A DNA stretch of 64,000 nucleotides, taken from positions 3,301,090 through 3,365,089 of the forward strand of contig SDUX01000010.1 of assembly GCA_008729055.1 (NCBI GenBank). The letters run 5' to 3'. The first letter of the stretch is position 1. Every line of letters starts with the position of its first letter. Under the pieces are notes generated by a model, which did no database searches, was not told the DNA's origin, and worked only from the letters and a program-made list of their open reading frames with translations. A program made the translations under genes and the position numbers. Shown piece by piece: positions 22,540-34,470 of the stretch. Origin of the DNA: Pyropia haitanensis (lineage: Eukaryota; Rhodophyta; Bangiophyceae; Bangiales; Bangiaceae).

Positions 22540-24369
22540 CTGCGGGGCGGCAGAGGGGAGGGGAGGGGAGGGGGAAAGGGGGGGGGGGGAAGGGAGGGAG
22601 GGAAAGGGGAGTGGCGCCGGCGCCAGCGCCGTCACCGCAGCCACACCACCGTCAGTGCCCGAGGGGGCGAGGGAAGGGAGACGTCGCCACGCCAGCTGCC
22701 GGGCGCGGCCCACCACAACGGGAAAAAAAAAAGAGAACACGGGGAACGCAGCGGCCGTCACAGGGGAAGAAAAAAACACAAAAAAACAAGACAAAGGCAG
22801 AGGGCAAGAGGGCGGCAGCACCCGCGCTAGCCACCCTGGGTGGCGAGCACCAGCTGTACCAGCCGACCATCGCCCCCCCCCCCCCGCAGCCACCGCCCCG
22901 CGCGGCCGCCACCGCCACCGCCACGCACCATGGTGAGGGTCGGGCGCACACGGCCGCCGCGGCGGGCGACGGACGTGGCGAGGACCCCGCGCCGCGTTCA
23001 ACGCGGCCGGCCGCCGCTGCCGCTGCCGCTGCCAGCTGCCAGCTGCCGCCGCCGGCAGCTGCCGCTGCCAGCTGCCGCCGCCGCCGGCAGCTGCCGCTGC
23101 CGCCGCCGCCGCCGCCGCCGCCCGACGCTGCCCGCGGCGCCCGCCGCCGCTGCCGCCGCTGGCGCCCGCCGCCGCGCGGGCGTCCCCGCAGCAGCCGCTG
23201 CCGCTACCGCCGCAGCGGTCGCTATAGCCGCAACGTTCCCTGCAACCGCCGTGGTCGCCGCTGCCGCCGGTGCAGCCCCGGCCGGTACGCTTCCGCCTGC
23301 GCCGGGGAAGAAGTGAAGGGGGGACGGTACGACCATCGGCATCAAGCACCTCCCCACGTCACCGCCCAGTTGCGCGTGCCACAGCATGCAAGTTTCCACG
23401 CAGTAATGGTGCTGAGCGTGTTCTCTATGGAGTTGATGAACACAGTACCGCCAGAATTCCAGACGACAACGCAACCTGTCATCAAGTATCACAATGTAAT
23501 TTGAAAGACATCAGGCTTATCAAGTCGACTTGCAGAGTCATCGTGTGCAAAAGCAGTTGATTGTTCAGTACAGAGCTCACTGGGCCCGCACACAGTGATT
23601 GTCAACAAAACTGCAAAAAAAGTCCACTCTTTGAACACGCAGTCGCACGACTCTTCCGCTGCCAAGTGCAACAGACCAACCAACGCACGACACGAGGACC
23701 TCAATCTTCGATCCATTTCGATGATTTTGGAGGAGATCCTCGCTCGAGTCGAGTTCTATCGCCATTCTTTGCAACTTTTCAGATCAGCGCGTTTTGCGTG
23801 CATTCGAGCCGTCTCCCGGCATCAGAAGCGCGGCCCCGCGGCGCTCGCCTCCCGCGCCACCCGCTCTCAAAAATTCAAACCGGACGCCCCGCGCAGACGG
23901 CAGCGCGTTTGAACCGCGCGCCGGTGGGGGGTGTCTCGCCCGCCCGCCCGTGGCGCCGCCGCCGCCCGCGGCGCGCTCGCGCGCGCCGCCGACGACCGCT
24001 CGGCGGGGGCGGCCCGCCGCCCGGCAGCGGGCCCCCCCCCCCGCCCGCCGCCGACGCCGGCGGCCGCCATCCCCATTGCCGCCGCCGGGCGGGCGACCCC
24101 TCGCGGCCGGCGACCGCTCCCGCCGGCGGCCGCGTCGCCGCGCCGCCGTCCGCCACGCGGTGGTGGCGGCTCCCCCCCCCCCGCACCGCCGTCCGCCGCC
24201 TTGCCCGCCGCGCGTGGTGGGGACGGCAGCCGCGTCGCCGCCCCCCCCCCCCCCCCCCCTCCCGACCGACCAAACCCACCTGTGGTCCCCCGCGCCATCC
24301 CCCTCCCCGGCCTTTCCGTCCCCCCCTCGCGGCGTCGCGGCGTCCCCCCCCCCCCTCGTGCGGCGCGCC
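22540..24369. other. Divergent region between unknown gene and CLASP
   Basis: 22540-22830 contains G-runs that would be the polypyrimidine tract of an intron on the - strand. 22980-23345 may carry 5' coding sequence of the - gene (in one frame PLHFFPGAGGSVPAGAA). 23390-23800 is AT-richer, has stops in every frame and probably contains the CLASP promoter. 23880-24360 is Pro/Arg low-complexity and open in the CLASP frame from an ATG at 23794, but the Kozak context at 24370 is better. Confidence 0.45.
23013..23121. repeat. gccgct/cagctg microsatellite
   Basis: Imperfect trinucleotide array built of gccgct and cagctgcc blocks, with several internal palindromes (cagctgccgccgccggcagct and similar). 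It could form stable hairpins. It may be translated on the - strand as an Ala/Ser/Arg tract. Confidence 0.6.
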
Positions 24370-24459
24370 ATGGACGCCCACTCCCCCTCCCGCCACCCCC
24401 CACTCCGCCGCAGCCGCCGGCCGCTCAGCACCCGCGCGTCGTGCGCGGCGGCGGTGGAC

Positions 24460-24497
<38 letters not shown>

Positions 24498-25990
24498 CAC
24501 CGCCGAGCCGCCGCCGCGGCCGCCGGCGCACCCCCACCGGCGGCGGGCGGCGCTCGCGCCGCTCGGCGGCGGCGGCGGCGGCGGCGGCACCGCCGCCACC
24601 GCCGCCGCCGCGCCGCCCCTGTCGTCGACCGCGTCGGCCGCGTCCGTGTCGGCATCGTCCTCGTCGGCCGCGGCGGGTGCCGCGTCGGCCGCGTCGGCGG
24701 CGGATGCCGCCGCCGCCGCCGCCGCCGCGGCCACCCCCCCCACCGCCGAGGCGGCGTCGACGGCGGCGGCGGCAGCAGCAGCCGCCGCCGCCGCCGCCGC
24801 CGCCGCGGACGCGCTGGCGGCGGCCGAGGCGGCGGAGGATGTGCGGCTGTTTGGGGAGGCGGAGGATATCGGCCTCCCGCCGCCGGTGCTGCGGCTGCCG
24901 CTGAGCGTGCGGGCGGTGGACGCGGCGCTCGCCGAGGCGGCCGCCGCGCTCGAGTCGACGCGGGGGGACTGGCGCGCGCGGATCGCCGCGCTGCGGCGGG
25001 TGCGGCTGGTCGCGTCGCAAAAGTCGGTACGTGGATTGGGCGGTCGCCGGCTGGGGGGGGGAAAGCGCGGGACCGTGAGTGGCGGTGGGGGGGTGGTGCG
25101 GCGGAGGAGCGCGGGTGGGGAGGGAGGGGAGGTTGTAGGGGGGTGGGGGGGGGGGTGGGGGGGGGAGAGGCCTGCTGCCTGTGCTGGCGCGCTGCTGGCT
25201 GGGGGTTGCCTCTGCCGCGGGGGTGTGGGAGCGGTGGACCCGCCCGACCGGGTCGCCACGAGCACCGCGACTGACCGTCGCACCTGGCACGCCGCCTCGC
25301 TGCTCCCCGCCGCCCGTGGCGTGTGCGCGCGCGTCGCCTCCACGGGCCGCCCCACCGGGCCGCCGCCGTCGCTCTGTTGCCGGTCCCCCCCCCCCGCCTC
25401 CGCCTCTCTTTTTTGCCGGTCGCTTCCCCCCCCCCCCCCCCCGCCCCCCCCCGCGTGTCCCCCCCCCCCCCCGCCCCGCAGATCCGGTACCCCCAGACGC
25501 GCGCCGACGACGCGCACCGGCGGGCGCTGACGCGGCACGCGCGGCCGCTGGCGACGGCGCTCGCGACGCAGCTCGGCGACCTGCGGTCGGTGCCGATCAA
25601 AGAGACGGCCGCGACGGTCGCGGCGCTCGCGCGGTGCCTCGGCGGCGCGTACGCCGACGCGGCGGCGGAGCGGCTGCTGCCGCCGCTCCTCCGCGCCGCG
25701 GGCGCGACGGTGGCGGTCATCGCGTCGGCCGCCGCCGCCGCCGCGACGGTGCTGTGCCGGTCGGGGGGGGGGGGGTGCCGCCGGCTGCTGTCGCCGCCGT
25801 CGCCGCCGTCGTTGCCGACCGCCGCGCGTCGGCGGCGCAGAGCCGCCGCGCCGCGGCGGCGCTGCTGGGCGTGCTCGTCGCGGTGCCGCCCGCGGGCGCC
25901 GCCGATGGGCTTGGGGGGGGCACCAGCGGCGGCGGCGCCGCCGATGGTGGCGGCGGCGCGGCCACGCCCGCCGCGGCCGCCGCCGCCGCG

Positions 25991-26023
<33 letters not shown>

Positions 26024-26056
26024 CCCACCGCCGCCGCCGTGTCGGCAACGCCCACC

Positions 26057-26106
<50 letters not shown>

Positions 26107-26322
26107 AACGGCGGGCGTGGCGGGCGTCGACCGTGCGCTCCCCGCCGTCGAGGCGGCCATCGCCGCGGGCGTTGCCGACGCGGATGAGGAGGTCCGCTGC
26201 CGCTGCCGGGAGGTGTGGGTGGCGCTCCGCGCCTCGGGCCGCCGCGCCGCCGCCGACCGCATCGCCGCCGCCGTCGGCGACCGCCACCGCAACATGCTGT
26301 TGGTGACGGCGGCGGCGGCGGA

Positions 26323-26358
<36 letters not shown>

Positions 26359-26616
26359 TGGGGGGGGGGGGGGGGGGGGGGGAGGGCGCCCGGCCGGGGG
26401 GGGGGGGGGGGCGCCCCGCCCGCCGCCGCCACGGGGCGGCCACGGCGGAGCGCGCGGCACTCGACGGCGGTGTATGGGGTGGTGGCGGCGGCGGCTGGGG
26501 GTGGCGCCGCCGCGGCGGGGGGAGCCGCGCCGGGCGGCCGCCGCGCGCCGCCGCGGCGGGTCAGCGCGTTTGTCGGCGCCGCCGCGGCGGCGGCGGCCGC
26601 GGAGGACGCGAGCGGC

Positions 26617-26650
<34 letters not shown>

Positions 26651-26939
26651 GCTTTGCCGCCGCCGCCGCCGCCGAGCCCGCCGGCCGGGTGCTGCGGTCG
26701 GCGGTGGGGGGGGGGGGGGGGGGGTGCCGGGGGGGGGGGGTGGGGGGGGCGCCCGCCGCGTCGCGGTCGACGCCCCCGCGCGGCGGGCGGCGGCGGCCGG
26801 CGGCGGCCGGCCGCCGCCGGCCGCCGCCGCCACCGCCGCCGGTGGCGTGGACGCGCCCACCCCACGGGGCGCCGCGGCGGCCGCCGCCGCCACCGCCGCG
26901 CGGCCGCCGCCGCCACGGAGCGCCACCGCCGCCGCGGCG

Positions 26940-26976
<37 letters not shown>

Positions 26977-27061
26977 GTGCGGGTGCGGCCGCCGCTGGTG
27001 CGGCCGCGGCGGCCGACGCGGGCGGCCGCGGCGGCCGCGCCGCCGCGGGCGGCGTGGCGGC

Positions 27062-27092
<31 letters not shown>

Positions 27093-27890
27093 CCGCCGCG
27101 GCGGCTGCCGCTGCCGCTGCCGCCGCCACCGCCGGCGGCCGCGGCGGTGGCGGCCGCGTCGACGCCACGGACGCGGACGGCGGCGCTGGCCGCCACGCTC
27201 GACGCGCTCGCCGCGTGCCGCGGGGACCAGTGGAAGCTGCGGGCGGACCTCCTCGCCGCGGCCGCCGCCTACTGCCGGCCCCTCCCACCGGCGACTGCCG
27301 CGGCGGCGGCGACGCCGGCCGGCGGGTCGGCCGCCGCCACGGGTACACCTGCTGGCGGCCCGCCGCCGCCGCCGCCGCCGCCGCCGGTGGTGGTGCTCGA
27401 CGCGCGCCGCGCCGACGCGGCGGTGGCGCTCCTCTCCAACCTCATTGTCGAGCCCCACGCCAAGGTCGCGGTCGGCGCGATGGCCACGCTCGCCGCCCTC
27501 CTCGCCGCGGCCGCCCCCACCGGCAGCAGCAGCAGCAGCTGCAGCAGCAGCAGCAGCAGTGTCGGCGGCGGCGGCGGTGGTGGTGGTGGTGGTGGTGGTG
27601 GTGGTGGTGGTGGTGGGGGTGGCCCGCCGGCCGCCCGTGGCGGCGGCGGCGCGCCGCCCGGCGTGCCGGCGGCGGCGCTGCCGCCCGTGTGGGCGGCGGT
27701 CGCCGCGACGCCGCGGCTGCTGTCGCGGCTGCTCGCGCGGAGCACCGACGCCAAGGCGCACCTGTCGACCGCGGCGGGGCGGGTGCTCGACCTGGTCACC
27801 GCGACGCTCCCCGCCGACGCCGTCGCGGGGCTCCTCGTCCGCGTCATTGGCGCGTCGGCGCGCGCCTTCCTGCCGCCCGCCGCCTCCCCT

Positions 27891-27927
<37 letters not shown>

Positions 27928-29209
27928 GCGGCACCACCACGCCGGGCGGCGGCGCCACCCCCGCCGCCGCCGACGGCGGCACCGCGGCGGCGCCACCGCC
28001 GCCGCGTGGCAGCCCCGCGGTGGCCGCCCGCACCGCCGCGGCGGCGTGTGGGTGCCTCGCGGTGACGCTCCGCGGCGTCCGCCTGCGCGGCGCGGGGGTG
28101 GAGGCGTCGCTCGCCGCGCTCGGCCCGCTCCTCGCCGACCGCCGCGGGGAGGTGCGCGCCGCCGCCGCCGCGGCGGTTGCGGCCGTTGCCGCCGCCGCCC
28201 CGCCGGGCGCCGCCGCCGCCGCCGTCCAGCGGGGGGGGGGAGGCTGTCGGGGGGGGGGCGTACCGCGCCGCGCTGCTGGCGCTGCTGCTCGTGCCGCCGC
28301 CGCCGCCGCCGCCAGTGCCGCCGCCGCCGTCGCCGCCGCCGCCGCCCGCGCCCGCGTCGGCCGCCGCGTCGGTCGCAGACGCCGCGTCGGCCGCGTCGGC
28401 CGCGTCGGCGGCGGCCGCGTCGGCGTCGACGGCCGCGTCGGCGTCGGCGTCGGCGTGCACGGCCGCGTCGGCGTCGACGGCGGCGTCCACGTCGGCGGTG
28501 GCGGCAGACGCGTCGACCGCGGCGGCGGCGGCGCCGCCGGGCGGCGGGCGGGGCCGGGTGGGCCCGCCGGCGGCGGCGGCCGCCCTCCCCCCCCCCCGCC
28601 CGCGTCGAGGGCCAACACCGGCCGGAGCGTCGGCGACGGCGCCCGCGTCGGCGTCGACGGCAGCGACCGCGTCGACGGCGGCGCCGGCAGAGCCGGCGGC
28701 GGTGGCCGCCCGCGCGTCGGCCGCGGCGGGGGTGGGCGGCGGGCGCAGCCGGGTGGGTCTGCCGGCGGCGGCGGCGGCGGCGGCGGCGGTCCCTCCCCCC
28801 CCACCTCCCCCCCGCGAGGCGTCCCCCCTCCCCCCCCCCCCCCCGTCCCCCCCGACCCCCCGCCGCCCCTGTCGCCGTCGACAGCTCTGGCGACAGCCCG
28901 TCGCTCTTTTCGCTCACCGACAGCGCGGTGGGGAGCCCGCTCGTCACGCCCGCCGCGTGGCGGCCCGCCCGCCCGCCGCCGGTGCCGGCGGCGCCTGTTG
29001 CCGCCGCGGTCACCGCTGCCGCCGCTGCCGCTGCCGCCGCCGCCGCCACCGCCGCCACCACCCGCGTCGTTCCCGCCGTTGCCGCCACGACCGCCACGCC
29101 GCCTGCCGCGGTCCCGGAGCGGTCACCGGCAATGGCGGCCGCGCCGCCGCCGCCGCGGCCGGTCGTTGGGGTGCCCCCCGTCCCGACCGGCGGCGACGGC
29201 GGTGGCGCC

Positions 29210-29256
<47 letters not shown>

Positions 29257-31836
29257 CGCCGCCGCGGGCGGGCGGGTCGGGGTGGTCGCCAACCTGGGCA
29301 GCCGCTTCCGCGGCGCCGTCTCCCCCCCCGCGCCATCCCCATCGGCTGCACCCGTCGGTGGCACGGCGGCGGCAGCGGCGGCGGCGGCGGCGGCGGCCGC
29401 CGCCACCCTGGCGGCGCCGCCAGCGGCGGGCCGCCCCCGCGGGGCCTTCCTCGCCGCGTTTGGCGCGCCCTACCGGGCGGCGGCCGCGGCGGCCGTCGCG
29501 GCGGCGGCAGCGGCCACGCCCGCGGCGGCGGCGGCGGTGGCGGCCTCACCACCCGCGGCCGCGCCGCCGCCGGTCGTTGGTGCGCCGCCGCCGCGGCCGG
29601 CCGCCGCCGTGGCGGACCCGCCGGTGGTGGTGGTGCCGCCGCCGCGGGCGGCTGCACCCGCTGCCGAGCCTCCCGCCGATGCGCCCCTGCAGGGCGACGC
29701 CGCCGCGGTGGCCACGCCAGCGGGGTCGGCTTCCCCGGTGGCCGCTGCCCCTGCAGCGGCCTCCCCCGCGTCCGCACGGCCAGCCGCCACTTCCCCGGTG
29801 GTCGTTTCGCCAGTTGCCGCCACGTCAGGCACCGCCACGCCGGTCGCCGCTTCGTCTGGTGCCGCTTTGCCGGTGGTCGCTTCGCCGATCGCCGCTTCGC
29901 CGGTCGCCGCTGCGCCGGTCGCCGCTTCGCGGGTCGCTTCTTCGCCGGTCGCCGCTTCGCCGGCGGTAGTTGCGCCCGTCACCCCATCCTCAGTGCCTGC
30001 GTCGCCGGTGGCCTCCTCCCCAGCAGCTGCTCCCTCAGTGCCTGCTGCGCCAGTGGCCTCACCGCCGGTGGCCGCCTCTCCGGCGGCTGACCTCCGCGTG
30101 AACGCTGTGCCGGCGGTGGACTCGTCAATGGCGGCCTCTCCGGCGGCCGCGCCGCGGGTGCCTCCCTCTCCGGTGGTCGCCACGCCGGTGGCTGCCTCCC
30201 GGGTGGGTGCTTCCCCGGTGGCCGCTTCCCCGGCGGTCGCGTCGCCCATGGCCGCTTCACCGGCACCCGCTTCACTGGCGGCAGCTTCACTGGTGCCTGC
30301 TGCTTCGGCGGTCGGTACACCGGTGGTCGCGACACCGGTGCTTGCTACACCAGTGGTCGCTTCTCCGGTAGCCACTTCACCGACGCTCGCTACATCGGTG
30401 GCTGCCTCCCCGGTGGCCGCTTCTCGGGTGTCTGCTTCACCGGCGCCTGCTATTCCGGGGGTTGCTTCACCAGCGGTCGCTACGCCGGCGTTTGGTACAC
30501 CGGTGGCCCCTACACCGACGGCCGCTCGTTCAGTAGACACCTCCCCGGTGGCCGCTACACCGGTGGCCGCTTCGCCGGTTGCCCATACACCGGCGGCCTT
30601 GACACCGGCGGCCTCTACACCGATGGCCCCTACACCAGCGGTCGCGTCAATGGTGCCCACTTCACCGGTGCCAGCTTCACCGGCGTTTGCTACACCTGTG
30701 GCCTCTACACCGGTGGCTGCTGCGCCGGTGGCCACGTCCCCGGCGGCCGCTACACCGGTGGCCGCTACACCTGAGGCCGCCTCCCCTACGGTCGCTTCAC
30801 CGGTGCCTGTTTCACCAGCGGTGGCTTCACCAGTGCCCGCTTCACGGGCGGTTGCTTCGCCGGCCTTTGCTACGCCGGCGTCTGTTACACCAGTGGCTGC
30901 TCCTCCGGTAGCCGCTACACCGACGGTGGCCACATCGGTGGCCGCTTCACCGACTATCGCTGCACCGGTGGTCGCTTCACCGACTATCGCTTCACCCGTG
31001 GTCGCTTCACCGACTATCGCTACACCGGTGGCCGCTGCGCCGGCGGTCGCTACGCCGGCGTTTGCTACACCGGTGGCCGCTTCTCCGGTGGCTGCTACGC
31101 CGGTGGCCGCTACACCGGCGGTCGCTACACCAATGACTGCTTCACGGACGGTCGCTACACCGGTGGCCACTTCGCCGGCGGTCGCTTCACCGGTAGCTGC
31201 CTCCCCGATGGCCGCTTCACGGGTAGCTGCCTCGCCGGCGCCCGCCACTCTGGTGGCTGCTTCACCAGCGGCCGCTACACCGGCGTTTGCTACACCGGTG
31301 GCCCCTACACCGGTGGCTGCTACGCCGGTGGCGGTCTCCCCGGTGGCCGCTACACCGGTAGCCGCTTCTCCAGTGGCCGCCACGCCGGTGGCCATCTCCC
31401 CGGTGGTCGCTTCCCCGTCGGCCGCTTCCCCGTCGGCCGCTTGTCTGGCGGCCGCTTCCCCGTCGACCGACCTACCAGCAGTCTCCCCTGTGCCTGCTTC
31501 CCCTGTGGCCGCCTCCCCGGCAACCACCCCGCCCGTCGGCGCGTCTCCAGTTGCTTCTTCCCTGGTGGCCGCCGCGCCGGTGGCCCCTTCCTCGACACTC
31601 CCATCCCCCGTCGCTGCGGTCCCCGCCGCTGCGGCGTCCCCGGACGCTGGCGCCCCAATGTCCCCGCCGCCGGCGCCCGCCGCCCCGGCCGCCGCGGCTC
31701 GGTCCCCCGCGCCGCGGGCGGCCGCCCCCCCCTGCCGCCCCCCCGCACGCCCTCCCCCTCCTCAACCGCCGCCGCCGCCACCGCCGCCGCCACCGAGGCG
31801 GCGGCGTTGGCAGGAGGACCGGCGTGGGGCGCGGCC

Positions 31837-31875
<39 letters not shown>

Positions 31876-32845
31876 CGGACCCCCTCCACCCCCTCCCCCC
31901 TGTGGGTGCCCGCCCCCCCCCCCGGCAGCGGCCGCCCACCCCCCGCGGCCGGTCCACCCCCCGCGGCGACGGCCGGCGGCGGCCCGCCCTCGCCGCCGTC
32001 GCCGCACGGATTGCTAAGCGCCGCGCGGCGGGCGGCGCGGGCCGCCCGCGGCCGCCGCCGGTGCGGCTGCCGTCGCCGCCGCCGGCGCCCGCCGCGCCGC
32101 CGCCGTCGCCCGCGACCGCTCCGCCCGACGCGCAGACGGCCGGCCGCGGCGGCGTCACGGCGGTCGCGGCGGCGGCCGGCGGCGGCCGCGGCGGCGGGCG
32201 GGACTATGTCAAGCTGCTGCTCCACGCGGCGCGGCTGCACGCGGTCGGCACGCTGCCCGACGCTGGGCTCGCCGCCGCCCTCCGCACCGTTGCCGCGGGC
32301 GTGCACCCGCCCGCCACCGCGGCGTCGCTGCTCGTCGTGCTGATGGCAATCCCGGGGGGGGGGGGCTCCGCGCCGCTGCTGCCGCCGCCGCGGTGGCCGT
32401 CGTGCAGTCGACGTGGGCGGCCGCCGCGGCTGGGGTGCCGCGCGGCGCGCTGCTCGCGCCGGGCCCCGCCGACGGCGCCGGCCGTGCCGGCAGGGACGGG
32501 GCTGGCACCGGCGGCGGCAGTGGCGGCGGCGACGGCGGCGGCGGCGGCGGCGGCGGCGACGGCGGGGTGCCCCTCCTCGGCGCCCTCCTCCGCCACGCCC
32601 TCACCGCCGCGGCCGACGCGGAGCGGGCGCCCGCCGCGGCCGCCGCGGCCGCGGCCGCCCTGGCCGCCCAGGCGGTGCGCCTCGCCGCCGCGGCGGCGGC
32701 GTCGGCGTCGCCCGCCGCGGTCGACGCGGTCACCCCACGCCTCGCCGCCGCCGCCGCCGCCGCCGGCAGCGGCGAGTCGGGGGGGGGGCCGCCGCGGTCG
32801 CGTGCGCCGCGTGGGCGGCGGGCCTCGCCGGCCTGCCGCTACCAC

Positions 32846-32878
<33 letters not shown>

Positions 32879-33174
32879 ATCCGTTGCCGTTGCCGTTGCC
32901 GTTGCCGTCGCCGGTGGTGGGGACGCGGACGGGGGCGCCCGCGCCGCGGCGGGTGGGGGAGGCCCCGCCCGCGTGGGTGGGGACCGCCGCGGCGGCGGCG
33001 GCGGCGGTGGTGCGCCGGGGGGGGGGGGGTCGCGCCCCCGTCGAGGCGCGCAAGCTCCTCGCCGCCGTCGTGGCACGGTGGGGGTGGGGCGCCGCCGCCG
33101 CCGACGCGGCCGGCGACGCCCAACCAGGCGCCGACGCTGCCGACACGGCCGCCGCCGTGGACGACGCCGACGCC

Positions 33175-33208
<34 letters not shown>

Positions 33209-33384
33209 TGGACGGCGGCGCTGTCACTGATGGCGCCGCCGCCGCGTGGGCGCGCGTCCCTGTGGACGACCGTGCGGTGATTGACGCGGAGGCGGCGGCG
33301 GTGGTGGCCGCCGCCGCCGCGGCGACCGCCGCGGCGGCAGAGGGGCGCCGGCGGCACACCGGCCGTGCCGTGGGCGGCCGGCGG

Positions 33385-33422
<38 letters not shown>

Positions 33423-33465
33423 CGGCGGTGGCGGCGGCGGTGGCGGACGGCTGGCGCGTGCGTAG
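24370..33465 (+). CDS. CLASP-like microtubule plus-end protein (TOG domains), giant
   Basis: CLASPs bind microtubules through TOG (HEAT-type) domains and stabilise plus ends. Exon 1 24370-25026 (context gcgccATGG) ends DWRARIAALRRVRLVASQKS; intron 25027-25481 (gtacgt...ccccgcag, phase 0). Exon 2 starts IRYPQTRADDAHRRALTRHA and gives a CLASP_N TOG: TALATQLGDLRSVPIKETAA, LLPPLLRAAGATVAVIASAA, GVADADEEVRCRCREVWVAL, RIAAAVGDRHRNMLL. A second TOG follows (AALLSNLIVEPHAKVAVGAM, LLSRLLARSTDAKAHLSTAA). Then come disordered linkers, a pentapeptide array at 29785-31530, and a C-terminal helical part (YVKLLLHAARLHAVGTLPDA, VEARKLLAAVVARWGWG) ending TAG at 33465. The frame switches at G/C runs near 25763, 26360-26410, 26706-26750, 28230-28257, 28825-28860, 31724-31922, 32354 and 32779; the protein remains readable across each. 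Estimated length is near 2,850 residues, about twice typical CLASPs, mainly from low-complexity insertions. Confidence 0.8.
27522..27620. repeat. CAG then GGT trinucleotide repeats inside CLASP
   Basis: A (cag)n run at 27522-27559, interrupted once by ctg, coding poly-Ser, is followed by (ggt)n at about 27573-27620 coding poly-Gly. It lies in a loop of the second TOG domain, between helices APTG and ARGGGGAPPGVPA, so length changes in multiples of three would be tolerated. Confidence 0.8.
29785..31530 (+). repeat. 15-bp minisatellite coding pentapeptide (S/T)PVAA
   Basis: About 116 tandem units of a 15-bp repeat (typical unit gccgcttcaccggtg) code degenerate pentapeptides such as SPVAA, TPVAA, SPAVA, TPAFA and SPTIA, with Ser/Thr-Pro in nearly every unit. 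The reading frame is kept through the whole 1.7 kb. Units vary mostly at the alanine-type positions, and small higher-order blocks recur (SPTIA-SPVVA repeated near 30950-31020). It forms a long Ser/Thr-Pro linker between the TOG region and the C-terminal helical part of CLASP. Confidence 0.9.
33162..33213 (+). repeat. gacgcg hexamer repeat coding (Asp-Ala)n
   Basis: Tandem gac-gcc/gac-gcg units code an acidic Asp-Ala run ending DADVDGG near the C-terminus of CLASP. Short and perfect enough to be length-variable between strains. Confidence 0.75.
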
Positions 33466-34470
33466 GGGCGTGCCCGTGTCGGGTGCTGTACGGCGCCCGC
33501 GGGGAGGGGGTGCAGGAGCAGGGGGGCGCGCCAGCGTGTGGTCGGTGCTAGGTCGAGCGCGGTCGGCGTGCGCGGCTGCAAGAGCGCGCGGGCGGCGATG
33601 CCAGCAGCCGTGCTGGACCGAACGATAAAAGAGAATAAGCTACTGGCGATGGTCATGCCTGGGGGGAGCCCGCCCAGTGTCTGTGCGTGCGGGGCTGGGT
33701 ACCCGTACAGGCAAGGACATGGCGGCGGGCGGCGCGGGTGCGGGCGGGATACGGCACGCGACGCGCGGCGCCGCCCCGTTGCGGCCCCACACCAACCGGT
33801 CCCCCTCTGGTGTGCAGCCGCTGCGCCGCGCACCGCCCTGCGCCGTGCCGCCGAAACGGCGCCGCCGCGTCCGCCCCCCACCCGCCGTCTGCGTGCCGCC
33901 GCGCGTGCTCGCGGCAGCCGTGGCTGTGGTGCCTCACCGCGGCGGGGCGTCTGGGCGTCCGCCGCACGGGGAGGGGTGACCCAGAGGCAAGGGCGACGCA
34001 CCGCAAGCGCACGCACGGGGGACCCACGCTGTGCACTGTGGCCTCGGGTAATATACTCCACGCCCACACGCGTCCCGCCCCAGACGGCGGCGGCCAGGAG
34101 CGCCCTCCAACTGGGTGCCGAAAAAATTGAGCAGAAATACGTACAGGTCGCATACAAAAGCCTTGACTCAGGCGGACGCCAAGGGCACAGGCCAAGCAAC
34201 GAGCCACACGCTACTCACGCCGGAACCGCCCGTCTCCCAACACCCCGCACCGCCCATCCCCGCCCGCCCCACCACCACAGCCGTCACCCCACACATGGCC
34301 CGCAGCCACCCCCGCCGCCCCACCGCCATCGACCTCCCCACGCACCCCTGTCGCCCCAGCGTCACGGACTCGACCCCACAAGCAGCCCCCACCCACCCCT
34401 GCCTCTCCACCGCAACGGACTTCACCCCACCCGCTGCCCGCAACAACCCACCCATATTCGCCGGGCTGAC
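33466..34470. other. Convergent 3' region of CLASP and the large - strand gene
   Basis: No ORF resembles a protein. A short AT-richer block (gataaaagagaataagctac, 33624-33643) follows the CLASP stop and may lie in its 3' untranslated region. 34200-34460 is C-rich with repeated accccac/caccgc motifs. Confidence 0.5.

Noticed and set aside
23784..28490. 1,568-codon - strand ORF opposite CLASP
   Set aside because: The + strand encodes TOG domains and this frame is its antisense, made of Ala/Asp/Gly/Arg repeats.
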